This document shows positions 1-5,832 of a stretch of 6,798 nucleotides of DNA, piece after piece. Origin of the DNA: Acidimicrobiaceae bacterium. Its GTDB lineage: Bacteria; Actinomycetota; Acidimicrobiia; Acidimicrobiales; Palsa-688. The stretch covers positions 1 through 6,798 of the forward strand of contig DAHWQF010000182.1 of assembly GCA_027334785.1 (NCBI GenBank), read 5' to 3'. The translations under genes and the position numbers were made by a program. Each line of letters starts with the position of its first letter. Positions within the stretch are counted from its first letter, which is position 1. The notes beneath the pieces are model-generated. The model was not told the DNA's origin, did no database searches, and saw only the letters and a list, made by a program, of their open reading frames with translations.

Positions 1-516
1 TTCGAGCTCACCAGGGTCGTGGGGGATGCCGAGGGTGCTTGCGTACGCCGGGATAGAGGTCCGCGAGGGCCCTCCAAGCAGCCGCCACACCGGGACGCCG
101 AAGGCCTTCCCCCGCAGGTCCCACAAGGCGTTGTCTATAGCGCTTATCCCCATCTTCATGTGCCCGTGGCGCCCGTGGCGGTCCAAGCGCTGCAGCTTGT
201 CCCACAACGCCTCTCCAGCCAGCGCGTCCTGGTCCACCAGGAACTCACCGAGGTCGGAAACTACGACTCGCGCCGCCTCCTCATCTATCGGGCCGTAGAG
301 GCCCTCCAGGTCACCTTTCGTCCCAATCCGCAGGTAAAGTGCACGCTTGGCCAGGGCGGGACCAGCCCCATCACGCTCCCGCACGAGCGGGGCCCGGTGC
401 TCTGCGTAGAGGTCAAGTGGTCGCACCTGGCGCTGCGACCTCTCCGCTCGCGCCGGCTCCAGCCCTTCGGCCACTAGAACTTCGACAGAACTAATACGAG
501 AATCCGACCCTGTCAT
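1..516 (-). CDS. Enolase-superfamily (mandelate racemase/muconate lactonizing type) sugar-acid dehydratase, N-terminal part, cut by window edge
   Basis: Only the first 172 codons lie in the window; the frame is open to position 1. Residues about 58-82 (ALYLRIGTKGDLEGLYGPID) resemble the N-terminal capping domain of mandelate-racemase-like enzymes. Residues about 122-149 (GISAIDNALWDLRGKAFGVP, then VWRLLGG) are the family's signature helix and loop. The catalytic barrel with its KxK or equivalent base and the Asp/Glu/Glu magnesium ligands is outside the window, so the reaction cannot be read. Family members next to sugar ABC transporters are mostly acid-sugar dehydratases, which is why that role is inferred; an epimerase or cycloisomerase is possible. 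The ATG (514-516) overlaps the TGA of the upstream permease as ATGA, which fixes the start and implies translational coupling. The only SD-like sequence (AAAGG) abuts the ATG, so initiation probably depends on ribosomes finishing the permease gene. Confidence 0.88.
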   Translation of the reverse strand, partial: MTGSDSRISSVEVLVAEGLEPARAERSQRQVRPLDLYAEHRAPLVRERDGAGPALAKRALYLRIGTKGDLEGLYGPIDEEAARVVVSDLGEFLVDQDALAGEALWDKLQRLDRHGRHGHMKMGISAIDNALWDLRGKAFGVPVWRLLGGPSRTSIPAYASTLGIPHDPGELE

Positions 517-1397
517 CCTTTAAGACCCGCCCCCAAGCCCTCGACCAGGTGGCGCTGCAACAGTATGAACACGATTATCACCGGTATTACGGCTAGCGTG
601 AGCCCAGCGAAAATGTCACCCCACTGTGCGGTGTACTGGCCGACGAAGGTATAGATCTTCACGGGTACAGTGGCGTAGGTGCTCCCCCCCACAAGTAGAA
701 GTGGGGTAAAGAAATCGTTCCATATCATGATGCCCGTCAGGCTTGCGACGGCGACCGAGCTCGGCCACAGCATCGGCACCACCACGTGCCTCAGCACCTG
801 CAGATGACCTGCCCCATCGACGTAAGCCGCGTCCTCGTACTCTATCGGCATCCTCTGGAGAAAGCTCCGGTAGATGAGCACGCTCAGCGGCGTCAAGGTT
901 GCCCCTTGGAACAGCATGACCGAGATAGGGTTGCCGATCAGGTGGAGCGACAACATCAACTCGTACAAGGGTAGGAGCCTTGACGGAGCTGGAAACGCGA
1001 GACCAGCCATAACGTAGAGAAGCGCAACCGACGCCAGCCGGTTTCCACGCCTCACTATGTAGTAGGCCAGCACTTGGCCTGCCACCGTTAGCCACATCAC
1101 AGAGACCACCGCTATAACAGCCGACCAGAGCAAGGCTTGCCCCAGTCCTCCAGCCGACCACGCCGTCGTAAAATTCGACAGCGACAAGGACTTGGGCCAA
1201 GCCAACGGGGCGACGTTGATGGCCGTATTGCTCCTGAACGACATCTCGACAGAGAGCAGCACCGGCGAGACGAAGGCCACGGTCGCGATAGCCAGTCCGG
1301 CCCTGCCAACCAGTGTCCCAACCCGTCGCTGGATCGAGTGCCCGCCCCGCCCCCGCGCCGGGACAGCCCCTCCGGCCCAAACGCTGATAGCGCTCAT
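513..1397 (-). CDS. ABC sugar transporter permease, MalG type (CUT1 family)
   Basis: A 294-residue inner-membrane permease of the carbohydrate-uptake-1 class, forming the channel together with the upstream MalF-type subunit. About six hydrophobic segments are visible; the first is near residues 34-51 and the last near 266-281. The EAA loop that docks the ATPase is at residues about 188-210 (EDAAYVDGAGHLQVLRHVVV), with the conserved Gly in the DGAG core. The C-terminus (LVEGLGAGLKG) is the typical MalG-family tail. A GTG 30 bases upstream (1427) would add ten residues. The ATG at 1397 is preferred because it overlaps the preceding stop as ATGA and has GAGG seven bases upstream. The gene ends in a second ATGA overlap with the enolase-superfamily gene. 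Family assignment is firm; the substrate is unknown. Confidence 0.95.
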   Translation of the reverse strand: MSAISVWAGGAVPARGRGGHSIQRRVGTLVGRAGLAIATVAFVSPVLLSVEMSFRSNTAINVAPLAWPKSLSLSNFTTAWSAGGLGQALLWSAVIAVVSVMWLTVAGQVLAYYIVRRGNRLASVALLYVMAGLAFPAPSRLLPLYELMLSLHLIGNPISVMLFQGATLTPLSVLIYRSFLQRMPIEYEDAAYVDGAGHLQVLRHVVVPMLWPSSVAVASLTGIMIWNDFFTPLLLVGGSTYATVPVKIYTFVGQYTAQWGDIFAGLTLAVIPVIIVFILLQRHLVEGLGAGLKG

Positions 1398-2416
1398 GCC
1401 CGCGCCTCTTTCCTGTTGAAGATCCACAGCATTGCCGCCGACACCCCCAGCACCAAGATACCCATGAGCACACCCATTGCCATGCCCCAGCCGAAATTGT
1501 TGTACTCAAAGGACTGCTTGTAAAGCTGGGTTGCCAGCGTCTCGGTTGCGTACCCCGGCCCCCCATTTGTTGTAGCAACGACAACATCGAAGAGCAACAG
1601 GCCCGTCACCGTCGAGAACACAAAACTCACGGCGAAAGCCGGCCGCAAGAGCGGGAGCGTAACGAAACGAAGCCGCTGCAACACCCCGGCACCGTCGACT
1701 CGGGCCGCCTCATGCAATTGCTCATCGATCGCCTGCAAGCCGGCAAGCAAGAGGACCATGGCATAACCGCTCACCTGCCAGATCGCAATTGCGATAATAG
1801 AAGGAAGGGCCTCGTTTGGGCTGCCCAGAAAACCAGGCGCCGCACCAAGGTGGAGGAGCACCCACACCTTGTCGAGTGGGCCGGACGGAGAGTAAATGAA
1901 GGTCCAAATGTAGCCGGCCACGATGCTGGGCAAGGCGGCAGGCAAAAACCACAAGAGCCTCAGGACGTAATTAAACCTGCTTCGCTTCTGCAATAGCAAC
2001 GCGATCGCGAGGCCCAGGATGTTAGCACCCAATGCAATACCGACCGTGGCTTCGAGGGTATTGGTGAAGGCTGTGCGTTCCAACCCGCTACTCAGCACCG
2101 ATACGAAGTTTTTGAGGCCAACAAAGTGCCAGTGCTGTGCCAGCCCATTCCAGTTGGTAAAGGCATAGTACGCCGTGGCGACCGCAGGGTACGCAACGAA
2201 GACTGAGTAGAGGCCAAGACCTGGGAGTGCCAGGCGGAACCCAGGCCGCTGCGCAGTGGCCCCTCCGTTCCTGAGAGCGCGCCGAGGGTGTACGCTCGTC
2301 CGGGCAGCGTCTCGGACCCTCCGTAGCCCTATGCCAACGACCGGGCTCCTGCCGGTGCTAGTTGGCTCCACTCTTACCGGCTTGGCTTCGTCTTGGCGCG
2401 CGGTAGGGGACCTCAT
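1394..2416 (-). CDS. ABC sugar transporter permease, MalF type (CUT1 family)
   Basis: A 340-residue inner-membrane permease pairing with the MalG-type subunit. An N-terminal basic, proline- and arginine-rich stretch of about 60 residues precedes the first membrane segment (about 62-85, including LGLYSVFVAYPAVATAYYAF). The EAA loop is at residues about 232-258 (EQLHEAARVDGAGVLQRLRF, then VTLPLLRP). The stretch ATTNGGPGYATETL near residue 281 is a conserved MalF-family motif. The frame is open further upstream, to 2515, but the ATG at 2416 is chosen because AAAAGGAGA precedes it by five bases and the sequence before it is GC-rich intergenic DNA with a hairpin. Its TGA overlaps the next gene's ATG by four bases. 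The start lies 186 bp downstream of the binding-protein stop, with no convincing internal promoter, so co-transcription with readthrough past the hairpin is likely. Confidence 0.95.
   Translation of the reverse strand: MRSPTARQDEAKPVRVEPTSTGRSPVVGIGLRRVRDAARTSVHPRRALRNGGATAQRPGFRLALPGLGLYSVFVAYPAVATAYYAFTNWNGLAQHWHFVGLKNFVSVLSSGLERTAFTNTLEATVGIALGANILGLAIALLLQKRSRFNYVLRLLWFLPAALPSIVAGYIWTFIYSPSGPLDKVWVLLHLGAAPGFLGSPNEALPSIIAIAIWQVSGYAMVLLLAGLQAIDEQLHEAARVDGAGVLQRLRFVTLPLLRPAFAVSFVFSTVTGLLLFDVVVATTNGGPGYATETLATQLYKQSFEYNNFGWGMAMGVLMGILVLGVSAAMLWIFNRKEARA
1405..1414 (-). promoter_or_regulatory. Ribosome binding site deciding the MalG-type permease start
   Basis: Minus strand AGGAAAGAGG lies inside the end of the upstream permease gene, with the GAGG core seven bases before the ATG at 1397. 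It supports that ATG over the GTG at 1427. Confidence 0.7.
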
Positions 2417-2420
2417 CCAA

Positions 2421-2429
2421 TCTCCTTTT
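2421..2429 (-). promoter_or_regulatory. Ribosome binding site deciding the MalF-type permease start
   Basis: Minus strand AAAAGGAGA, with AGGAG five bases before the ATG at 2416. It is the best SD of the operon and rules out longer upstream readings of the frame. Confidence 0.8.
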
Positions 2430-2500
2430 AGAACGGAGCGTCCAGACGGCCGAGGCATGTTGAACGACCGCCCTCGCCGCAGGGAGGCAGCCAAGGTGCG

Positions 2501-2530
2501 CCCCGGGGGCGCCAAGAGGTGCCCCCGGAG
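2501..2530 (-). terminator. GC-rich hairpin between binding-protein and permease genes (attenuator, partial terminator or mRNA stabiliser)
   Basis: On the minus strand CTCCGGGGGC (2530-2521) pairs with GCCCCCGGGG (2510-2501): ten pairs including one G-U, around a ten-base loop. It lies 73 bases past the binding-protein stop and 85 before the permease start. No T-tract follows, so it is not a classical intrinsic terminator. It may reduce readthrough or protect the 3' end of the binding-protein message, as the malE-malF intergenic hairpins are known to do in enterobacteria. The structure is seen; the role is inferred. Confidence 0.5.
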
Positions 2531-2602
2531 AACAATCGGCTAACCGCCCGGGTCAATCGCTTAGGCCCCCGCCTCGAGTTTCGCTTCGTGCCGGTCAGGA
2601 GC

Positions 2603-3892
2603 TCAGCCGTTTAGGGTCTTTACCACCGCAGCGGTGGCTTGCTGTGGCGTAGCCGTGCCTGTAGCGATGTCCTCGGCCTCGGCAATCCATACGGTCTTGG
2701 TCTGAGGGCTCTTAGAGTAACTAGAAAAGTAGTATCCCTCCTGGTCCTTGTTGATGAGAGAGCTCAACCCCTGGAACAGCTGTGGCATGCGGAAACCGTT
2801 CACCCGAACGCTCGGGATGTCCTCCGAGAGCCTGGATAGGTAGCCCGCTTGGACCGGTTGCGCCAAGTATGAGAGGAAGGCCTCCGCCTGGGTCTCATAG
2901 TGAGAGTGGGCGTTCACCGCCAAGAGGAACGACGGGTCCATCGTAAGGACGACGGACTTGGGCGAGCCGGTGAGCCCAGGCTCAAAGGAACCGAAACTGC
3001 CCTTCGGGTTATCCGCATGGTAGTCCTCAAACTCCGTCAGCATTGCGTTCATGCCAGCATGGCCGCTAGCGACCGCCGCGACTGACTCAGTATCGGTCGT
3101 TGCGGTCGAGTTGGGTTCAAAACAGTGGTCCTTGAAGAGTTGGGCATAATCCTCATTGCCAACCTTGATGCCTTGGCGCCACAGCGCCGAGTTGGCCAGG
3201 GACACCTTGCCCGCGGCGAGACTCTGGTAAAACGTGGGGTCTTTCCAATAGACGTAGTCGTCCGCGAAGATCGCTGGGATGAGGGTGTTGATGTAGCCCA
3301 CCTCGTTACCCTCGTCTATAGGCGTGATCCCCACTTTGTTGAGAGCGGCACAATCGCCCACAAGCTGCGCGAAGCTTGCCGGAGGCGTCACATGGGCCTT
3401 CTGAAAGGCCATCTTGTTGTAGAAGAATGATACAACTTCGTAGTTCATCGGCAGCGCGAGCACCGCCCCGTTGATGTCTACCACCGACTTCCCGGTACTA
3501 GACAGGGTTGGTACCCAGGGCTGGTTGTTGAGCCTTGCCAAGTACCCGGCGGAAGCCAGCTCGCCGACAGCCATGGGGTTGCCGTAACCTCCCCAGACAA
3601 ACATGATGTCCGGGCCATTACCACCCCGCAGCTCTGTAAGCAATGTCGACTGGTAATTGTTGGACGGTATCGCAGTTACCGTAATGCGCACACCTGGATG
3701 CGCCTTTTCGTAATTGGAGATCACCTGGGTCAGGCCTGGTTCTGTGCCAACCGTCGTCATCTTCAAGTTTACGGTGGTGGAGGCGCCAGCGCTCACGCTG
3801 CCTAGTGTGCTGGCGAGCAACGTGCTGGCTGCCAGCGCGAGCACGTACGCCCCCGAACGATAGGTCCCCTTCTTCGTACTCTTTTTTTGCAT
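2603..3892 (-). CDS. Extracellular solute-binding protein of a CUT1 sugar ABC transporter
   Basis: A 429-residue substrate-binding protein, normal length for family 1. It captures the solute outside the membrane and delivers it to the two permeases encoded downstream. The N-terminus is basic (QKKSTKKGTYR), followed by a hydrophobic core at residues about 15-30 and a probable signal peptidase I site near VSAGA/ST (about 37). No Cys occurs at or near this site, so a lipoprotein anchor is not predicted. Family features follow: a first lobe with ITVTAIPSNNYQSTLLTELR (about 70-89), GNGPDIMFVW (91-100), GAVLALPMNYEVVSFFYNK (142-160), and late helices including EAFLSYLAQPVQAGYLSRLS (337-356). The only cysteines are at 181 and 257. 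The start is forced by an in-frame TAA nine bases upstream; GGAGG lies 12 bases before the ATG, longer than usual. Codons 2-4 contain a run of seven A. The ligand cannot be deduced. Confidence 0.94.
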   Translation of the reverse strand: MQKKSTKKGTYRSGAYVLALAASTLLASTLGSVSAGASTTVNLKMTTVGTEPGLTQVISNYEKAHPGVRITVTAIPSNNYQSTLLTELRGGNGPDIMFVWGGYGNPMAVGELASAGYLARLNNQPWVPTLSSTGKSVVDINGAVLALPMNYEVVSFFYNKMAFQKAHVTPPASFAQLVGDCAALNKVGITPIDEGNEVGYINTLIPAIFADDYVYWKDPTFYQSLAAGKVSLANSALWRQGIKVGNEDYAQLFKDHCFEPNSTATTDTESVAAVASGHAGMNAMLTEFEDYHADNPKGSFGSFEPGLTGSPKSVVLTMDPSFLLAVNAHSHYETQAEAFLSYLAQPVQAGYLSRLSEDIPSVRVNGFRMPQLFQGLSSLINKDQEGYYFSSYSKSPQTKTVWIAEAEDIATGTATPQQATAAVVKTLNG

Positions 3893-3903
3893 GTTTTGTT
3901 ACG

Positions 3904-3910
3904 ACCTCCC
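3904..3910 (-). promoter_or_regulatory. Ribosome binding site of the binding-protein gene, unusually spaced
   Basis: Minus strand GGGAGGT, with GGAGG 12 bases from the ATG at 3892, against the usual five to nine. It directly follows the TAG of a possible 13-codon leader ORF and can pair with an ACCTCC element about 60 bases upstream. Confidence 0.6.
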
Positions 3911-3951
3911 TAAGTCGTTGTTGTCTTCGCGTGGTCATCGGTCAACTCCAT
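3910..3951 (-). CDS. Possible 13-codon leader ORF with four terminal threonine codons
   Basis: ATG (3951-3949) to TAG (3912-3910) would encode MELTDDHAKTTTT. A GGAGGT precedes the ATG by only one or two bases, which is too close for efficient initiation. The stop lies against the GGGAGG of the binding-protein gene, so a terminating ribosome would sit on that SD. It could be a coupling or attenuation peptide, but so short a frame can occur by chance. I consider it a candidate only. Confidence 0.2.
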   Translation of the reverse strand: MELTDDHAKTTTT

Positions 3952-3952
3952 T

Positions 3953-3972
3953 ACCTCCCGCACAAAGGAGGT
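3953..3972 (-). promoter_or_regulatory. Leader hairpin with anti-Shine-Dalgarno-like arm
   Basis: Minus strand ACCTCC (3972-3967) and GGAGGT (3958-3953) form a six-base perfect stem with an eight-base loop. The CCTCCTTT beginning inside the first arm matches the 16S rRNA anti-SD sequence. It can instead pair with AAAGGAGG at 4022-4015 (eight bases) or with GGAGGT at 3909-3904, the SD of the binding-protein gene. The three pairings exclude each other. Confidence 0.4.
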
Positions 3973-3999
3973 CCCCCAACGCGGCGGCCCGAGCGTCAA

Positions 4000-4028
4000 A
4001 GGTTACGGCCAATCCCTCCTTTTGCTAA
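4000..4028 (-). promoter_or_regulatory. Weak promoter candidate for the ABC operon
   Basis: Minus strand TTAGCA (4028-4023), 17-base spacer, TAACCT (4005-4000). The -35 matches TTGACA at four of six and the -10 fits TAnnnT only. This is the best-spaced pair I found in the 258-bp gap, but it is weak. If real, transcription would start near 3993, leaving a leader of about 100 bases that includes the 3953-3972 hairpin and excludes the AAAGGAGG at 4015-4022. No clear intrinsic terminator for the upstream malate synthase gene is visible, so readthrough is an alternative. Confidence 0.2.
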
Positions 4029-4150
4029 CGCCCCTTGGGCATTTCCCGGCAGGTGCAACCGGACGCCGAGCCTACTATTGTCTTCAATTGAGCCGTCTAA
4101 CCCAGGTCGTCTCCCCCTTTCTTTGCACCTCCCACCGGCTGTGCGCCTTA

Positions 4151-5755
4151 TCAGAGCTTCTCCATGGCGGGCAACGTCAAGAAGTCGTAGTAGCTGTCGT
4201 TCAACACAACCTGAGCAAAGAGCTGGCGAGCCGTCGCGAATCGTTCTTCATCGTAACTGTCGCCAAAAGCGTCTTTGATCTTAGCTGCTTCCTCGCCAAG
4301 CACGCGCTCGACAAGCTCGTGGGTGACCCTTTGGCCGTTGTCGAGGAGGACCCCGTTGCGGAGCCACTGCCAGACCTGCGAGCGGGCGATCTCGGCGGTG
4401 GCGGCATCTTCCATGAGGTTGAAGATCGAAACTGCCCCGTTGCCGCCTAGCCAGGACGCTATGTACTGGAGGGCGACGCTCACGTCGTTCCTGAGCCCCG
4501 CCTCGGTACAGCGAGCCCCAACCGAGGCGAAGTCAAGGAGAGCCCCGGCATCGGGCAACGAGGAGGCGACCTTGGCCCCGAGCTGGTTGGGCGACCCCCC
4601 GAGCACAGAGTCGAACTCTTCGCGGCACAGTTGGACGAGATCTGGGTGAGCCACCCAGGACCCGTCGAAGCCCTGGGAGGCCTCTCGGCGCTTGTCCTGC
4701 CTCACCTTCTCCATGGCGGCAGCGTTCACCTCTGGCTCCCGCCGGCTCGGTATGAAAGCCGCCATGCCCCCTATGGCATGAGCGCCGCGGCGGTGGCAGG
4801 TGGAGACGAGCCGTTCCGCATAGGCACGCATGAACGGCACGTCCATCGTGACCGAGTTGCGGTCCGGCAGCACGAAGTCGGGGCCGCAGTTGCGGAACTT
4901 CTTTATCACCGAGAACAGGTAGTCCCAGCGCCCCGCGTTCAAGCCCGACATGTGGTCGCGCAGCTCGTAGAGGACCTCGTCCATCTCGAAGGCTGCCGTT
5001 ATGGTCTCGATCAGCACCGTGGCGCGCACGGTACCGGGCGGGAGCGACAACGCTGCTTCCCCGAAGGAAAAGACCTCCTCCCAGAGGCGGGCCTCCAGGT
5101 GCCCCTCCAACTTGGGGAGGTAGTAGTAGGGGCCGAGGCCCCGGCCAAGTTGCTCACGCCCTGCGTTGGCCAGGTAGAGGGCGAAGTCCACCAGGCTCGC
5201 CGAGGCCGCTTGGCCGTCCACCAAGAAGTGGCGGTCCTCCAAGTGCCACCCGCGTGGCCGGACAACTATGGTCGGGTTTACCGGGCCTAGGGTGTACTCC
5301 TTCCCCTCTGGGCTCGTGAAGCTGATCCTCCGGCGCACGGCGTCCAGCAGGTTGACCTGGCCACCGACCATGTTGTCCCAGGTGGGCACGTTCGCGTCCT
5401 CGAAGTCGGCGAGCCAGACGCTCGCCCCGGAGTTGAGGGCGTTTATGGCCATCTTCCGCTCGGTCGGGCCTGTGATCTCGACCTTGCGCTCGACGAGGCC
5501 GGCCGCCGGGGCGGCGACGCTCCAACCGGCTTCTCGGATGTCTTTGGTCTCGGGCAAGAAATCAGGCAAGAGGCCCTTGTCGAAGTCCTCCTGGCGCTCG
5601 GCCCGCCTTTGCAAAAGGGCCTGGCGAGGCCCACGGAAGCGGCGCTCCAAGTCGACCAGCAACTGGAGAGCGGTCGCGTCCAGGACTTCCCGGTAGCGCT
5701 CGTCCACTGCCTCGGTAATGCTGAGGCCGGGTACGACAACAGCTTGTTGGGCCAA
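4151..5755 (-). CDS. aceB: Malate synthase A
   Basis: Condenses glyoxylate with acetyl-CoA to give malate in the glyoxylate cycle and in glyoxylate assimilation from glycolate or purines; cytoplasmic, magnesium-dependent. The 534 residues match the usual length of the A isoform (E. coli AceB is about 533). Motifs in order: EITGPTERKMAINALNSGA (93-111), ADFEDANVPTWDN (116-128), VRPRGWHLEDR (165-175) with the substrate-binding arginine region, LIET (248-251) and GLNAGRWDYLFS (271-282) whose Glu250 and Asp278 align with the metal ligands, GGMAAFIPS (329-337), and LMEDAATAEI (447-456) containing the probable catalytic Asp. The C-terminus DFLTLPAMEKL is family-like. The frame opens after a TAG at 5809-5807 and has no ATG before residue 102. 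The TTG at 5755 is therefore taken as start, supported by AAGGGGGA with GGGGG nine bases upstream. It lacks the long insertion domain of the G isoform. It is likely transcribed from its own promoter at 5804-5832. Confidence 0.97.
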   Translation of the reverse strand: MAQQAVVVPGLSITEAVDERYREVLDATALQLLVDLERRFRGPRQALLQRRAERQEDFDKGLLPDFLPETKDIREAGWSVAAPAAGLVERKVEITGPTERKMAINALNSGASVWLADFEDANVPTWDNMVGGQVNLLDAVRRRISFTSPEGKEYTLGPVNPTIVVRPRGWHLEDRHFLVDGQAASASLVDFALYLANAGREQLGRGLGPYYYLPKLEGHLEARLWEEVFSFGEAALSLPPGTVRATVLIETITAAFEMDEVLYELRDHMSGLNAGRWDYLFSVIKKFRNCGPDFVLPDRNSVTMDVPFMRAYAERLVSTCHRRGAHAIGGMAAFIPSRREPEVNAAAMEKVRQDKRREASQGFDGSWVAHPDLVQLCREEFDSVLGGSPNQLGAKVASSLPDAGALLDFASVGARCTEAGLRNDVSVALQYIASWLGGNGAVSIFNLMEDAATAEIARSQVWQWLRNGVLLDNGQRVTHELVERVLGEEAAKIKDAFGDSYDEERFATARQLFAQVVLNDSYYDFLTLPAMEKL

Positions 5756-5763
5756 CTGAACGG

Positions 5764-5771
5764 TCCCCCTT
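5764..5771 (-). promoter_or_regulatory. Ribosome binding site supporting the TTG start of malate synthase
   Basis: Minus strand AAGGGGGA, with the five G nine bases before TTG at 5755. No ATG or GTG is available between the upstream stop and the conserved N-terminus, so this site decides the start. Confidence 0.65.
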
Positions 5772-5772
5772 C

Positions 5773-5787
5773 TTCCGCTATGCGGAA
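5773..5787. promoter_or_regulatory. Perfect palindrome, probable operator of the malate synthase gene
   Basis: TTCCGC-TAT-GCGGAA is a perfect inverted repeat with six-base arms and a three-base centre. It lies about 16 bases downstream of the proposed -10 box and just before the SD, a position suited to repression. TTCC/GGAA arms recall operators of IclR-family regulators, which often control glyoxylate genes, but this is inference. A related 15-mer with the same arm spacing sits at 6694-6708. Confidence 0.55.
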
Positions 5788-5803
5788 ACTCCCTTTCACT
5801 GTC

Positions 5804-5832
5804 ATGCTAGGCAATCCAATCGTTGAACGCAA
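5804..5832 (-). promoter_or_regulatory. Promoter of the malate synthase gene
   Basis: Minus strand TTGCGT (5832-5827), 17-base spacer, TAGCAT (5809-5804). The -10 matches TATAAT at four of six and has the TAnnnT form; the -35 keeps TTG. The predicted start near 5797 gives a leader of about 42 bases that contains the palindrome at 5773-5787. Confidence 0.45.

Noticed and set aside
616..1587. Minus-strand 323-codon frame across the permease junction
   Set aside because: Overlaps the two permeases in a third frame; the EAA loops and membrane segments lie in the other frames.
3882..3888. Run of seven A in codons 2-4 of the binding-protein gene as a phase-variation tract
   Set aside because: Too short to be convincing and typical of a lysine-rich signal peptide start.
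3618..3938. Minus-strand 106-codon frame starting at an ATG just upstream of the binding-protein gene
   Set aside because: Overlaps the clearly conserved binding-protein frame out of phase and has no family resemblance.
4151..4162. C-terminal EKL of malate synthase as a peroxisomal-type signal
   Set aside because: It is not SKL, and the surrounding genes have bacterial operon structure and SD sequences.
3805..4278. Plus-strand 157-codon frame across the aceB/binding-protein gap
   Set aside because: Antisense to the signal-peptide region of the binding protein and the C-terminus of malate synthase; composition is that of a shadow frame.
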